Assembly (NCBI GenBank): GCA_000697475.1
Contig: JNEU01001162.1
Coordinates: 115,791-179,790, forward strand
Length of the DNA: 64,000 nt
Origin: Lichtheimia corymbifera B2541
Taxonomy: Eukaryota > Mucoromycota > Mucoromycetes > Mucorales > Lichtheimiaceae
Direction: 5' to 3'
Numbering within the stretch: the first letter of the stretch is position 1; each line of letters starts with the position of its first letter. The notes below the pieces were generated by a model. That model made no database searches. It saw nothing but the letters and a program-made list of their open reading frames with translations, and was not told where the DNA came from. The position numbers and the translations under genes were made by a program. Of this stretch, positions 1 through 12,478 are shown in pieces.

Positions 1-148
1 TTCTTACATTAGCTGCATTTGTATCATTACCTTTCTTGCATAATACACCTGGGACGAAAACAGCTAATGTTGGAATCCCGATCAATTCCTGTGTGTGTGC
101 GTCTTCTTTCCTTTTTCGATACCCCTTCTTTTTAACCACTGAACCAAC

Positions 149-3122
149 ATGAGTGACCCTCCTCGAACCAGCCCTCCAGAACGTAAGGGTCGCTCTCGTG
201 AACGCAATGTCAACCTCCTCAAATATTATGGTATCAGTGGATCAGCTGCAGGAGACAATCGCCAACCTCTCGATATTGGTAACGAACAAAGTGATGACCA
301 CAAAAGACCAACTCCATTGACATTCCATGGGTAGACAGCGACACATTTGAACCCAACAAGTATTTTTCTCGGTTACTCAAGGAGAAGACGCTGAGTGGTC
401 TTATCAAACGCGATAATGAACTGGTGGCAGGTAAGGAGAATGGGTGTATGACAAGGTAGCAAGTTGCCTAATGGTACTCTTATTGTAGAGATTCGCGAGA
501 TTGACGGCGATATGAAGACGTTGGTGTATGAGAATTATAGCAAGTTTATTAGTGCCACGGATACGATTCGTAAGGTGTGTATAGGATAATAGCTATTATG
601 GGATAATGAATGGGTACTAATGATATATGTGTAGATGAAGTCCAACGTCGAGAGCATGGAATCGGAAATGAGTCGGCTTAACGACAGTATGAACAGCATC
701 ACCCAGCAGTGCACCAATATCACCAATGCCCTTGGTCCAAACCGAGAAAAGATTCAGCGTCTTACCAATGTTCACAACCTCCTCAAGAGATTGCAGTTCA
801 TCTTTGAACTACCGGATCGTCTCGGGCGGTGTCTAGCGAATGGTCATTATGCACAAGCTGTCAAGTATTACACAAAGGCAAAACGTCTCCTCAATCATTA
901 TCAGCACCTGTCAGCATTTAAAGGCATTGAACGTGACTCAGAGACGATCATCAACAAGATCAGGGATGAGATCTGGAAGAATGCAAAACAACCGGAAAGG
1001 AAACTGGATGATATGGCAGAAGATATGCGTCTTCTTTTGCTTTTACAAGAGGATCCACCCAAGCTATGGAAGGAGTATCTTGATGTGTAAGTGTGCTGGA
1101 TGGATAGATGTGATGGACGTTATATTGATAGGAGGTTTTCATATAGGCAAGTGGCAAGACTTAATACCTGTGATGCAAATGGCGTAGATTCGGTGGATGA
1201 GCTCACATCAAAAGCACTCATGCCTCTCGAGGATACAGCCAAGCACTTTGAATCGCTATTCCTGAAACCTGTGTCGACCGAAGAAGAAGCATCTATACCA
1301 TATGTAAGATTTTTTATCTATCAGTGTTCTTTTTTCCCACAAGTGAATGCTCATGGATTAACTATATAGGACAAGGATCAGGCGAAGAATGACCTTATGC
1401 AAGCTATTACACCACATATCGACGCATTTTTCCAAAAGGCTTCCGAGTACACAAAATTACAGGTATGAAGTGGGTAGCAATATATGATGATCCGCTTTAT
1501 TCATTTGATACGTAGACAACTAGCATGGATGGACAACAAACGTTGGATCAGATCAAGCATTTACACAACCTTACAGCCTCAGTATCTGAAAACGCAAGTG
1601 CATTGGTGCGGCTGGCCGCTATTGACAAGAGAATGCAGGCGCTTATGGATGAGCGTGAATCAGGATTTATTGACGGTTTAATGTTTACATCGGTGGATCA
1701 ACTAAAAGGTTAGTGCAAAATGAAGGAAACGACGCTAGCCGTGTGCTGATAAAATTTATTAGCACGGATGACCCGACTGGATGGTTTCAGCTTGGATACA
1801 ATCGAGGGAATCAGTACAAACAAGAACGCACTCAATGATTTCATCTACGACACCGCATCATGGCTTATACAGCATATAGAAACTGAGTGTTTGGGATCAC
1901 TACGCAACATGCTGGATACGTTGACCCCTGAAAGCCAGCCGAATTTCTTGGTGCACATAGGCCAAAGCGTTGAAAGAATGTGGCAATCATTGCTTGACAC
2001 TATTTCGGTAAGTAGAGCACGTGAATTGGATCAGTCTCCCTTATTTTTTTCCTGCATGCTGATTGATTAATTTGTGGGCGGTCATTGTAGGGTGACAAAT
2101 TGGATAACGACAATGCTGTCAAATTGATCGTTGGCTCCCGCTTATGCTATGATTTGGCCGAACATATCATCCCTGAAGTATACAGCAACCTCCCTGGAAA
2201 GGATGCAGCAGCAGCAGCAAATGATGATGAATCAAGGGAGGACGCGCATAACATGATGGAGCAGTACATACACAAAGGCCAAAGCCTGTTGAATAAGCAA
2301 ACGATGCAAGAAGGATTTCGATTGACATTGCTGATACAAAACCAGTATCTTCGAGCGGATCGATTGGATGGCAAGCCTGAACGTGTGTCGCAAGCTTGGG
2401 TGGATGCATTCGAACGAGTGCGATACATTGAGCAATTGGTTGAAACCGTTTATCCGCAGACACCTTCACCAGAGGGCAATGGTGGCGGCGGTACTGAAAT
2501 GTCAGACATGGATTATGAACATCGCTTTGGATCAACAGCCAGTGAAGGCCTTTATACCCGACCCACTCAATCTACCCACAGCTTGACAACCACATCATCC
2601 GAAACGCCAGGCGAAGTGACAGGTCTCGGCATTATTCCCAAGTTTGGCTATGACATGACTCAAAATATGATGAGCAACATTGATAAATTGTTTGCTGAGC
2701 GAGTCGACATTTATCGATCCGTTGATCCAACTCCAGTGGGGGTATGCGCAGGCGTGCTACGCATGTTGCTAAAGGCGTTTTTGGAAACCGTACGACAAAT
2801 GCGTCTCAAGCAGTCCGATTACCAGCAGCTGCAACTGGATGTCGAGTATCTTCGGTTGATGATGTGGCCATATACACAGCATGACAAGTAAGTATTTGTA
2901 TGTGGAATAGTAATACGTGTAGTTAACAGCATATTATTAAGCAAATGGATGAGCTCTATGCTGCAAGAAATTATCTCTGGTGCCCATACACGGTGTGAGA
3001 CGCCTAAACCACTTAATCCCGAGGTGAGCATGACAACATCATACGACAACATTGAAACGTATTATTAATGGGTTCTTCAATAGGATGTGGAAAGCATTTT
3101 ATCATTAGTAGTACCATCTTAA
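149..3122 (+). CDS. VPS51: VPS51 homologue, subunit of the GARP/EARP tethering complexes
   Basis: Eleven exons (149-278, 335-430, 489-574, 635-1086, 1147-1303, 1370-1462, 1516-1708, 1763-2007, 2091-2887, 2942-3023, 3084-3122) sum to 2370 nt, giving 789 aa, close to animal VPS51 (about 780 aa). The N-terminus has the family signature: NLLKYYGI, then [26 protein letters not shown] and the helical stretch [20 protein letters not shown]. The rest is mainly helical, as expected for a CATCHR-type tether subunit. In the known family VPS51 joins VPS52/53/54 (GARP) or VPS50 (EARP) and tethers endosome-derived vesicles at the trans-Golgi or recycling endosome, binding SNAREs through its N-terminus. All introns are 54-83 nt GT-AG. 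A low-complexity Gly/Ser/Thr stretch occurs around residues 520-580. The alternative COG2/EXOC relatives fit the N-terminal signature less well. Confidence 0.93.
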
Positions 3123-3339
3123 TACATAAATATATGCTTGTGTGCATGGGGCCAATACACTGTCAAAGTCTCGCCTTTCAGCCTAATATAGTGTACCTTT
3201 TTTTCTTTCTCAGACCAATGCGTGCGTTTGGCACCTAAAATGGATGGTATCGCTTTTATTGTTGCGCACCACCTTTCCTTTTTTCTTTCCTTCTTTTCCT
3301 TTGTTCATATTACCGTTCCTTTTACATTGACGCGACAAG

Positions 3340-5399
3340 ATGATTAAGAACTTTGGAAAACTGAAACAGGTACGCTGATCTGGGTTTGGATGATGAGCAG
3401 ACAAGACGTGTTGTTGCTCATCCCGTCGTACCACCTTTTATTAACATATAACAACATAGTGGACAGGCGAACGCCTTGGTGCTGCTAAAATGACACTACA
3501 AACGGAGGATTTTCAACAACTCGAAGCTGACACGGAGCGTAAACGCACTGGTTTTGAAAAGGTGTACTCGGCATCTGAGCTTGTTCATGGTCAGCTATCC
3601 AAAAAGAAGCCATCACCAGAGGACGGCAAGACCAAAATATATCCTATTCAGGCTTGGGGTGAAATGTGGAGCAATCATGGCATGGCCTTCTCGGAAGACT
3701 CGCCTTTAGGTAAGGAGCCTAGTGCATGAAAAGGGATATGGGATCATGAGAAAGGCTCTGTTCTCAATATACCTGGCAACTTAGGGGCTGCATTGAGTAA
3801 CCTTGGTGAAATCGAATCGAGAATTGCCATGCTACAAGATGAGCTTTCCAGTATTATCAAGGATGATTACATGGCTACGCTTGAAGTTGGATTGCATGAA
3901 TACAAGGAATATCAGGCACTACGAAAGAAACTGGAATCTCGACGCTTGGATTATGATGCCAAAATGGGAAGATTGCAAAAGGCCAAAAAAGAGAAGCCTG
4001 AATGGGAGCAAGAGATGCAGGCATCGAAGCTCAAATATGAAGAAACCGAATATGATTTGATCCAGAAAATGGTTTACTTGCAGGATTATGAGGTAAATGG
4101 GAATATCATTGGTATAAAACACGCGTGTCTCACTTATTTGACAACTTTTAAAAAGGACACTCATTTGGAAGCATTACGTCGTGTGCTTGAAGCTCAGTTC
4201 ACATACCATAGTCAAGCGACCGAGCTGTTGAACAACATGAGATCCAACTGGGACAACCAAATCAAGACTCTTGCGCGACAAACAGCACGTAGCCCTTATA
4301 CCAATGGCAGATCAGTATCCGCCAGCCCTGCCAGCACACCGCTCTCATACCAAAATGACGATTACTTTTATGGATCAGAAGGAGGTGGTGGATTGTCTAC
4401 AGCACAACAACGAAGACCTAGCGTACGTCAAGGTAGTCAAGATAGCCTTGGTCTACATGCTCCACGTCGTGTGCCTAGTTCAGCATCTATTCGCAGCACA
4501 AACAGTGAACCACGACAACCTCCTCCTATGCCTCGACGTCAATCACAACATCAACCAGGTAGAGTGTATGCGTATTGTGTATCCCTTTATGCAAGACTTA
4601 ACCCTTATTTTGTTTATTAGCTACACGACGAAGGAAAGCAATGTATGATTTTGATGGTGAATCCCTTGAGGAACTCTCTTTCCGTGCTGGCGATGTGATT
4701 ACTGTGGTGGAAGAAGTGGATGAAGGATGGTGGCTCGGTGAAGTTGAGCATATTGGACCCAAACGTCGTGGTATTTTCCCTGTCAATTATACGGAAGAGA
4801 TCACTGCCCATCGTTCACCACCTACACCTGCTCGCCCCGTGATTCATGAAGAACCCCACGCAGAAGAGATTGCACAAGACCATTATTATCAACAACAACA
4901 ACAGCAACAGATTTATTCACCACCTCCACCCGCACCACAAGTTCAAGAAGATTCCCCTTTTAGTGATCATCAACCTTCTGCTTATACATCACCACCAAGA
5001 CCTGTTATGCCATCTCGCTCGAGTTCATCTGTTAGCACTCCACCCATGCCTTCTCGTAGTAGCACGTATGTTCCTTTGGATACAAAGCCTACAGCAGCTG
5101 CTCAAGCAAGTCGGACTCCTCCACCACCACCAGCTTCACGTGTATCTCCAAGTGTCTCTAATTCCACTCGTCGTCCTCCACCTCCACCCGTCTCATCATC
5201 TTCTCCACAACTATCAACCAGTGGATCCTCCATGCGACTTGGTCCACAAGCTCATGCAAGAGCCGTCACCCCTGCAGCTACGACGATAAATGCGGATGTC
5301 CCTGCCCAGCCCAATTGTCACGAGTGTGGATGTGATGACTTTAGCCCCAACGTCTTCAAAAAGGGTCATTGCAATAATTGTTTCCATAAACACCAGTAA
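3340..5399 (+). CDS. BAR-SH3 membrane-curvature protein (endophilin-like, fungal Mug137 type)
   Basis: Five exons (3340-3369, 3460-3709, 3785-4092, 4156-4558, 4621-5399) give 589 aa. The short first exon encodes MIKNFGKLKQ, followed by WTGERLGAAK, the usual amphipathic start of endophilin-like BAR proteins. A charged helical BAR domain spans roughly residues 20-245. A Ser/Pro/Gln-rich linker leads to an SH3 domain (about residues 330-390) with ALYDF-like AMYDFDGES, a GWWLGEV core and GIFPVNY. A Pro-rich disordered stretch follows, ending in a Cys/His motif (CHECGCDD ... CNNCFHKH). Such proteins bend membranes and recruit proline-rich partners during endocytosis or vesicle traffic. Assignment to the Mug137 group is from family knowledge and moderately sure. 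Intron 3 (4093-4155) is 63 nt, in frame and stop-free, so a form with 21 extra residues in the BAR domain is possible. Confidence 0.85.
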
Positions 5400-5482
5400 A
5401 TGTCAAATAAACCTTCCTTGTTCATCCTTTTGATCACGTGCGAAATGGGGTGTTGTATTCATGAAAATTGATATATAGTTGA

Positions 5483-6287
5483 CTATTTTGCTCCTTGTTC
5501 CCGTGCTTGTCGTCGTTGTTTGACATCCCAATTGTATACTCGTGCAGTGTCTTTAGAATAATAATAACCCACTTAGTATCCGTTAAAACCCATCCATCCA
5601 TTGATTGATACTTACTGACTTCCATGGTCGTGATTTGATCGCGCAAAAATTCCAGATCCTCGATAGTGTTCTTCAAAGACGTCTTTGCTGTTTCACATTT
5701 GGATGACAATAAATCCTTGGCTTCATCAAAGGTATATTCAAGCATGACATTGGCCTGTCACATAATCACACGTTACCATCCAATCATTGCAAATCCCAAT
5801 AGCCCCCTCAGCAATCACTTACGCCCAACCAAAGATACACCGTGCCAGATGGCTCGACCTTGGCCTTGCAATACAATGTATCATTCAATTCGTAATCCGT
5901 GTACACTGGTTCACCGCCCTGCTGTTTCTCAGTCAAAAACTCGACCATGGCAATCGTCTTTTCGATTTCTGGTATCTTGTCTTCGAGCACTTTACGGCGT
6001 TGTAACAGGTTGACTTCCATAAACTTGTATTTGCTGAATGGAGTATATGAAATGGTGTGAGCCTTTGGGTCGTATCGATGGGCGTGTCAAGTACCTGATG
6101 GCTTCTTGGAATTTACGCAAGACAACCTCGGCAGGTTCGGCATCGGATACATAGTCTTCAACGCGTTCCTACAATGCGTATTCGATTTCAATGAATAAGC
6201 TGCTTTACTGAAATAAAAGGTGATAGAACATACAACAAAGGGAGATTTGGGGATACCCCGAGGATTGGTGTCCATCTTGGCAGCCAT
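5483..6287 (-). CDS. PAC10: Prefoldin subunit 3 (VBP1/PAC10/GIM2)
   Basis: Five exons on the minus strand (6287-6234, 6168-6095, 6033-5823, 5754-5616, 5550-5483) total 546 nt, 181 aa, normal for this subunit. The start MAAKMDTNPRGIPKSPFV, the central FMEVNLLQRRKVLEDKIP and TVYLWLGANVMLEY, and the C-terminal TTMEVNTARVYNWDVK are characteristic. Prefoldin is a hexameric jellyfish-shaped co-chaperone that delivers unfolded actin and tubulin to the CCT/TRiC chaperonin; subunit 3 is one of its two alpha-class subunits. An upstream in-frame Met exists (6332) but the chosen Met matches the family. The gene converges with the BAR-SH3 gene, the two stop codons being only 83 bp apart. Introns are 61-68 nt. 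Confidence 0.93.
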
Positions 6288-6388
6288 GTTGAATAATGTG
6301 GAAAGAAGAAAGAGAAGAGCGGCGGATGCCAAAAAATGTGAAAGACGTGTTGGTGATACAAAAGGAGAACTAACTCAGTGCTACTGAT

Positions 6389-8348
6389 CTAATGTACTTT
6401 CTTGACAACTCTCAAGCCATCATCTTTTTGACCCTTCTTAAGTGCTAGACCAATCTTGTTTTCAACAGGGTCAAATGTGGTATAGAAAAGATTAGTAAAT
6501 GCTGTGCCGAGGATCCAGTCGCGATCTGATTGACCACGGGCAATGCGTGTTGCACAGCAGTCTCTCTTAGCATCAATCACACGTGTCCAATATTGGGCTG
6601 GAATCTCGACTGCATAGTCACCAAGATACAACTTGAGACGAGGCATCTTGTGAATCTTGCTACATTTAACCTTGTATGTTTGAGTGCTTTCTTGGAATTT
6701 ACCACCGAATACTTTGTGATAAATATCAGCTTGGTCAGCTGGCATCGATATCCAATGCTGTGAAGTGCTAATGGATGCAACAGCTCCTTTCTTTTGTTCC
6801 ATCAATAGCTTCTGGTCAAATCGAACAAGGGAAATTGGTACATCCCAGCTGCCGGTTTCGCTATCAGCCAAATCAATATAATGGACATCGCCCTTAATGG
6901 CACTCTTATCGATGCCACCTGTGTATATGCGTAAACAAAGGAGAATTAGATACATAAACAAAAACAATGAGTGGCATATTATTTTTGCAGCACATACCAA
7001 GAACAAGATAACCTGCTGGTTCCTCAACATTGGTACGCTTCTTGATGAATCCAAAGCCGCCAGATACAATATCATCCCATAAAGATGGATCTTCCGTGTC
7101 ATTAGTTTCTTCGGCTGGTACTCCTGTGGTGGGTGTTCCTGTAACATTGCTGCTGACAGGAGGAGAAATGGTGTCGGTGGGAGTGCTGATATCAGATGTG
7201 GTTTCATTGTTATCATTTTCAGCTTCTTGCTCATCGCCATCTCCGTCATTCTCTGTAGAGACACCTCCACTTTGGTCGAAGCCATTGTCACTCTGGGAAG
7301 TAACATACATGCCAAATTGTGCACTAGTCACAAAGCTTGACTGATATGCGTTGGTGACAAAGGCTGAGGAACCAAGGACTGCACGGCGCATGATACCTAT
7401 TATATGATCTCTTGTTAGTCACCCTTTTCTTTAATGGTTGTAACGTTCTTACTCTTTGCCGTGCTTGAATAAAGAGTGGTTTTGTTAAAATCGACGTCTC
7501 TACCCAAACCAAGATAGCCATCTATCCAAAAGTGAGAGTTAGTTTTCAGTCATCTAAAGGAAAAGAAACCATGCATACCAAAACCATGGTCAAATCCTGT
7601 CATTCTATAAGCGCCACCAAATGGCATTGACTCGATTTTCATCCCACCAAATTCAACAGTGTCGAGGTAAACGGTGGTTTCAACGCAAGCATCGCCATAT
7701 TTAACCTTGAATTTTTCTCCGGTGGACACAGCAGATTCAGAACGACGAGCATAGTAAGTGCAACGATCCAAGCAGTTTTCGCTCTTGCACTATCACATAC
7801 AACATCAAAATGGATGAGTCATGATCGTACCAAGGGTAGGCGGTTAACAAAAAAATAAACATACACGCGATCCTCGCACCCAAGAGTAACCGGTATCTGC
7901 AAAGGATACATAACGCATGTGAGTTTTAGTCGGCTGTCAATTCATTGTCTAGTGACCATGTTGACTCCTTTCTTCCCCTTTCCCCTTTTTCCTCCTGTCG
8001 TCTTGTGCACATACACACACACACACACTAACTGAGCCCTCTTACTCACTCGTATCGAATGCCATGGTAAATTCTTGCGGAGGTGTACCAATAAGCACCT
8101 TGCCACCTAGCTATATAATGGAGTAAAAAAGGAAATTGGTATCCATGGCAACATCTTTCGTTTGGGTATATGTGCTGTATTGGAAGGGGTATTCGTACCA
8201 CGCCATTATCAAGTTGTTCGGCATCAGCTTTTACAAAGCCGTCGTTGTTGTGGCGGCGGAAAAGAGGAATGGTAGTAATCGGATCCGCAAATACTGTAGT
8301 GGAAGCTGTCAAGTAGACAGCGGCGGCCCAAATCAGCGATTGACGCAT
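6389..8348 (-). CDS. Secreted aspartic-peptidase-fold protein, probably catalytically dead
   Basis: Seven exons (8348-8199, 8110-8050, 7896-7865, 7789-7579, 7521-7453, 7396-6998, 6918-6389) give 483 aa. A signal peptide (MRQSLIWAAAVYLTASTTVFA) precedes a pepsin fold: VLIGTPPQEFTMAFDT, the flap region, FDGYLGLGRD, GGIDKSAIKGDVHYIDL, WDVPISLV, and the C-terminal DWILGTAFTNLFYTTFD. The first active-site motif, normally DTG, reads DTN (AFDTNTGYSW). At the second site, where the family has DTG, the sequence is SIS (VASISTSQHW), so the second catalytic Asp is missing. An acidic Ser/Thr/Glu/Asp-rich insert with NxS/T sequons (about residues 205-280) sits between the lobes. The fold is certain; loss of peptidase activity is inferred from these substitutions. 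The third intron (7897-8049, 153 nt, containing a CA microsatellite) splits the first motif. A binding or regulatory role at the cell surface is possible but unproven. Confidence 0.85.
8011..8029. repeat. CA dinucleotide microsatellite inside an intron
   Basis: A run of about nine CA units lies in the unusually long (153 nt) intron that splits the first active-site motif of the aspartic-peptidase-like gene. It probably explains that intron's extra length. Confidence 0.9.
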
Positions 8349-10514
8349 AATAGGAAAGAAAAAGTAAAGTGAAAGGAAAGGATGGTGGTGAAAGATGAAA
8401 GAGAAGGAGGGATATACAAGGTTAAAAGAAGCAGCAAGAAAAAAAAAGTTGGATCTGGGTTGACCTATATCATTTTTCACGTCCCAGTGATCTACTTGTT
8501 GTGGAAAGAGGTACACAACTATTTTTTCGATTGCATACGACCACTTGCTCCGCCAAAAGATTCCTTTCTTGCGGTCGAGGTAGCACACATTCAATATCAG
8601 CCGCGATATGTGACCATATCGTTTTGAATGCTCTGCGGGTGCTATACATTGTCTTGAAAGGAAACGGATAATAGACATGGCCCATCGTGGATTGCACCAT
8701 AGAACATGAAGAAAATGAAATGAAAACATTGGCCTGTGTATCTTCAATCCATGGAACAACATGACAAAAAAAGCATCAACTGGCACGTGCACCCAGGCCA
8801 ATAAGCATCATTGCAGCAAAGAAATCGCGGAAATCGCAGGAGTCCGGACAAGGAAACCAGGGCTTTGGTTGCTCATTATCTCCCTGCCACTTTGCAGCAA
8901 CACCACAGACAATGCATTATGAGCATGTTTTCGGATCCTGATTACCGAGATGATTATCAGCAACAAAAAATCCCTACCCATGTGCTTTTACAAAATGAGG
9001 AGAAAAAACGAATGTATAACTGTCAAAGACGAGTAGGAGACGGTTAGCGGTGTCACAGATTATCTCAATATAGCATGACCCATAAATGAACTAATAGATT
9101 GCACTCAATGGCCATTGTTCATGCCATCAATGATAGAAAGAACGGATCCACGATACCTTTTTATGCCACCCGCCTTTTGTTAATGGTATTTATTATTGGC
9201 GCACAGCTACCACTACTAGTTTTATGTGCTTAAAAACATGTCGGATGTCTATGTAACCTATAGCTTACCGATTCCCGAGATAGCAAAAAGGTCGATGAGT
9301 GCGTGAATAGCTTGAACTTTTAGCATGGTAGCAGTAAGCAGCATTTTACTGGATATACGTGCTATCAACGAGTCATGTCTCGACCACAAAAGCGCATTAT
9401 ACAGCTTTAGAATCCGTATCTATGCAGTAGATGATTGCTCAATCCCCCATTTATAACTTAGAGATGGCCAATAATAGTATCATGCAAAACTGATATCAAT
9501 GATCCAGGTACCTTTGGTGAAACCAAATACCATAGCGGACGCTGACTACAGCTTACATCAAGTTTCACGTGAATGGCAGTAAATTTATTTGGGTAGACTC
9601 TGTCGAGGGATATGTATCCATCATCAAAATTATAATTGCCCCAAGTTCTCTTTTTAAATTGGTTGATTCAGCCACGTAGCCTTATGCCATCACGATCCAG
9701 CAGCAGCAGTGGGTAATACCTCCAAAGCACTAAACCCCAAAGAGCATCCAATGGGCTTATTTCAAGTACCATAATGCAAATTCAGATAATGCGCTATTGT
9801 AATAGCTTGGTTATAGATGCAATTGAACGTTACCACCGATGTATCTGGATATGCATACTAGCCCCCTTGCAGTATGTTTCATGTAATTTCGTTTAACACA
9901 CACACGAGGATAGATCTGAAGTATACAAAAATAGCGCTTGTTACGCATCACAAGTCGCCACAGCAAACAAGGGACACCCCTAGTTCTCGCAGCGACCCTA
10001 GCGGATCAAAGAGCCCCAAAGGCGACAGATAAAATGACGACAGGAGAGGAAAAGGAATATTGAATCCGATCCATCCGAAGCGGCTGATCAATATGCATGG
10101 GAGATTGAATGTATTTGCACGTCCCTGGAAACTTGCATGACACATATTGGGAGCACATATTGGGGAGCCACAGCCATGTAGGATGCAGCAACAAGTATAC
10201 AGCAGAGAATCACGGGTGACAATGGGGAGAAAACTAAGAGAATGTACAGCTGTATTCCATACCCACATTATCATGTGCAACAAATGACATATGTTCAAGG
10301 AGAAATCTGCTCTCAAAGCAGTTTTTTGTGCTCTTTGATCTTTAAGAAGATGCACACAGGAGAGGCAAGGAGGTTGATTTTGGGGGTTGATTTTACTTTT
10401 GTTGGATCTGCACACAAGGTGGTAAGCGAGGTTGATTAAAGGTGGCCTGAATATAAAGTGCTGATTGCCCCTTTTTTGTGTTTTTTCCTTCCCTTCCTTT
10501 ATCAAGTGAGCAAT
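8349..10514. other. 2.2 kb intergenic region without a recognisable gene
   Basis: This separates the divergent aspartic-peptidase-like gene and the coiled-coil gene. Only short unrelated frames occur. No frame above 60 codons lies between about 9050 and 9950, and I recognise no tRNA, rRNA or snRNA. A 185-codon minus-strand frame at 9948-10505 has Cys/Leu/Ser-rich composition, no family signature and no signal of splicing, and is taken as chance. A pyrimidine-rich stretch at 10468-10502 directly precedes the coiled-coil gene's start and is probably its promoter/5' leader. Confidence 0.6.
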
Positions 10515-11827
10515 ATGAGCGTTCAGGCAGCAGTGGCATTACTTAACAAGAATGCAACGGGCTCATCTAGTGGTGCGTGCAAATCATCATCACAAATTGC
10601 ACCATCCTCACCCCCGGTGAAGTTGGCGAACCCTTGGAGGAATAGCAATCCCACAGACAAAAAAGAGAGCAACGCTGAATTGAAACGCATTCGTACGACA
10701 TCGGGTGGTGGGGTTGCATCCATGCTCAACAAGTTTGATCAACAACATGCACGTACCACCACCATCACAAACAAGGCAACAATGACTCAACCTAATACCA
10801 ACAACACCACTACCATTAATACAAAGACGTCATCATCATCGCTGAACAAACGAACAACAGCCACACAGTCAACGTTAACGTCTGATAATAAGGATCACAG
10901 GGGCGACAAAATTGACGTAATAATCAATGAGTTGACGTGCATGTATGAAACTATCATGCAGCAATATCAAGCAGCGCAAACCACGATTGAACAGCTTCAG
11001 ACCAAAGAGGGAATGATTATTACCAAAGACAGCAACGTTATGTCATCCCAGATACGTGATTATGAAATACGCATTCAATACTTGAGCGACAAGTTGGAGC
11101 ATATGTCTCACGAACACGATGAGCTCGAACAGCAGCTTGCTGCCTATCGCAGCAGCAACCAAGACAATAATGACCACCACCTTGAAGATGCCAGCAAACA
11201 ACGCCGTATCACTGTTGAGACCAATACTACTCGTAGTGACCAACCTGACGATTTTTGGAATTGCCTACTTGACACCTATGACAAGAGCTCTGTGAGTACG
11301 GGTTGTACCTCAGCGAGAACGAGCAATGAAAATGACGAGGAGACTATGAGTTGTGATAAGGAGGCTGTTGTTACAGTTGACCATGAGCAGCTCCTTTCTA
11401 TCAAGAAACAAATGTCGGCACTCGAAAGAGGGGCACATATGATGTTTGAGTTACAAGCTGGTGAGCTTGAAAGCGAACGCATTCAAACGAGAGCCCTTAC
11501 TGAGGTTGTGCGCAAGCAAGACAAGTTGATTGCTGCACTTGAATCTCAGCTATCCAGCAAGCAGCGTAGCGATGATCAGCTGCTGCTTCAGGAACAAATG
11601 GAGTTGCAACGTATTGAATTGGAAGATAAACGAGCTTTGCTGGCAAGGCTTTTGGATGAGAGAGAGGATTTGCTCAAACGTACCAGCACCACCACATCGC
11701 CACCTTGCAAGACACCAAATCGCAGTAGATCGGCTTCAGTGCGTTCATCCATTGATATTTTATCAGAAATGTCGAGAACAGACTCAACTGGTCATCCACT
11801 TTCTCGGGCATCTTGCTCATCTTTACG

Positions 11828-11866
<39 letters not shown>

Positions 11867-12341
11867 GCAACAACAACAACTTGCCTCGACACGATCCTCT
11901 TTAAGCACATCACTTCATCTTGGTCGGTCCACACCACCACTCACAGCACCACCTCGTGATCCTTTACCACCACTACCTGCACGATCCTCTGTTGTTCAAA
12001 GCTCTACATCCATATCCACATTATCACCTGCATCCTCATGGTCATCGGCTGACTATGCAGCTATCAAAGCACAGGATATTTGCAGTAGTACGGTATATCG
12101 AGAAACCACACCACGATCACCATCACCAGCTTGGCTTGATCATCCACCACCACACCATAGCATCATTGCCACCATGCCATCTTCATCATCATCACCCACA
12201 TCGCCGCCACCACCACCGCCTCAATCATCCACCACCAATATCAGTCGCCAGCCGACAATCAAGCTATCTAGAAAGAGTACTTCTAATAATAATAATTCGG
12301 CCTTTTGGAAAGGTTGGAAGCATCGTTTGGGCTCTCGATAG
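10515..12341 (+). CDS. Unrecognised coiled-coil protein with polyQ tract
   Basis: Single-exon gene, 608 aa from MSVQAAVALLNKN. I chose this Met because the upstream in-frame start lies in the pyrimidine-rich leader. The first 130 residues are Ser/Thr/Asn-rich with a short conserved-looking LANPWR and a VASMLNKFDQQ segment. Residues about 130-240 and 290-400 are Glu/Gln/Lys-rich heptad-like coiled coils. A 17-residue glutamine run encoded mostly by CAA occurs near residue 440. The C-terminal 150 residues are Ser/Pro-rich with proline clusters resembling SH3 or profilin ligands and a basic end (AFWKGWKHRLGSR). No enzyme motif is visible. The composition suggests a cytoplasmic scaffold, possibly cytoskeletal, but no family could be assigned. 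Confidence 0.75.
11829..11880 (+). repeat. CAA/CAG trinucleotide repeat encoding polyglutamine
   Basis: Seventeen consecutive glutamine codons, almost all CAA with one CAG, within the coiled-coil protein gene. Length variation between strains is likely. The reverse strand gives a spurious valine-rich frame. Confidence 0.9.
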
Positions 12342-12478
12342 CGCGAATGATGTCTTTGATGTAAAATAGATAGCCAAATCTCGTGCTTAATTATATCACA
12401 TGTTTGATCACTTTTCATTGTCTTTGGGTAATATCATGTCATCACCATCATCATCATCATCCAATCGTCTTGTTGTTG

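Noticed and set aside
9948..10505. 185-codon minus-strand open frame
   Set aside because: No family motif, Cys/Leu/Ser-rich composition without a signal or membrane pattern, overlaps the 5' leader and start of the well-supported coiled-coil gene.
11530..11940. Asn-rich plus-strand and Val-rich minus-strand frames around the CAA repeat
   Set aside because: Shifted readings of the polyglutamine repeat of the coiled-coil protein.
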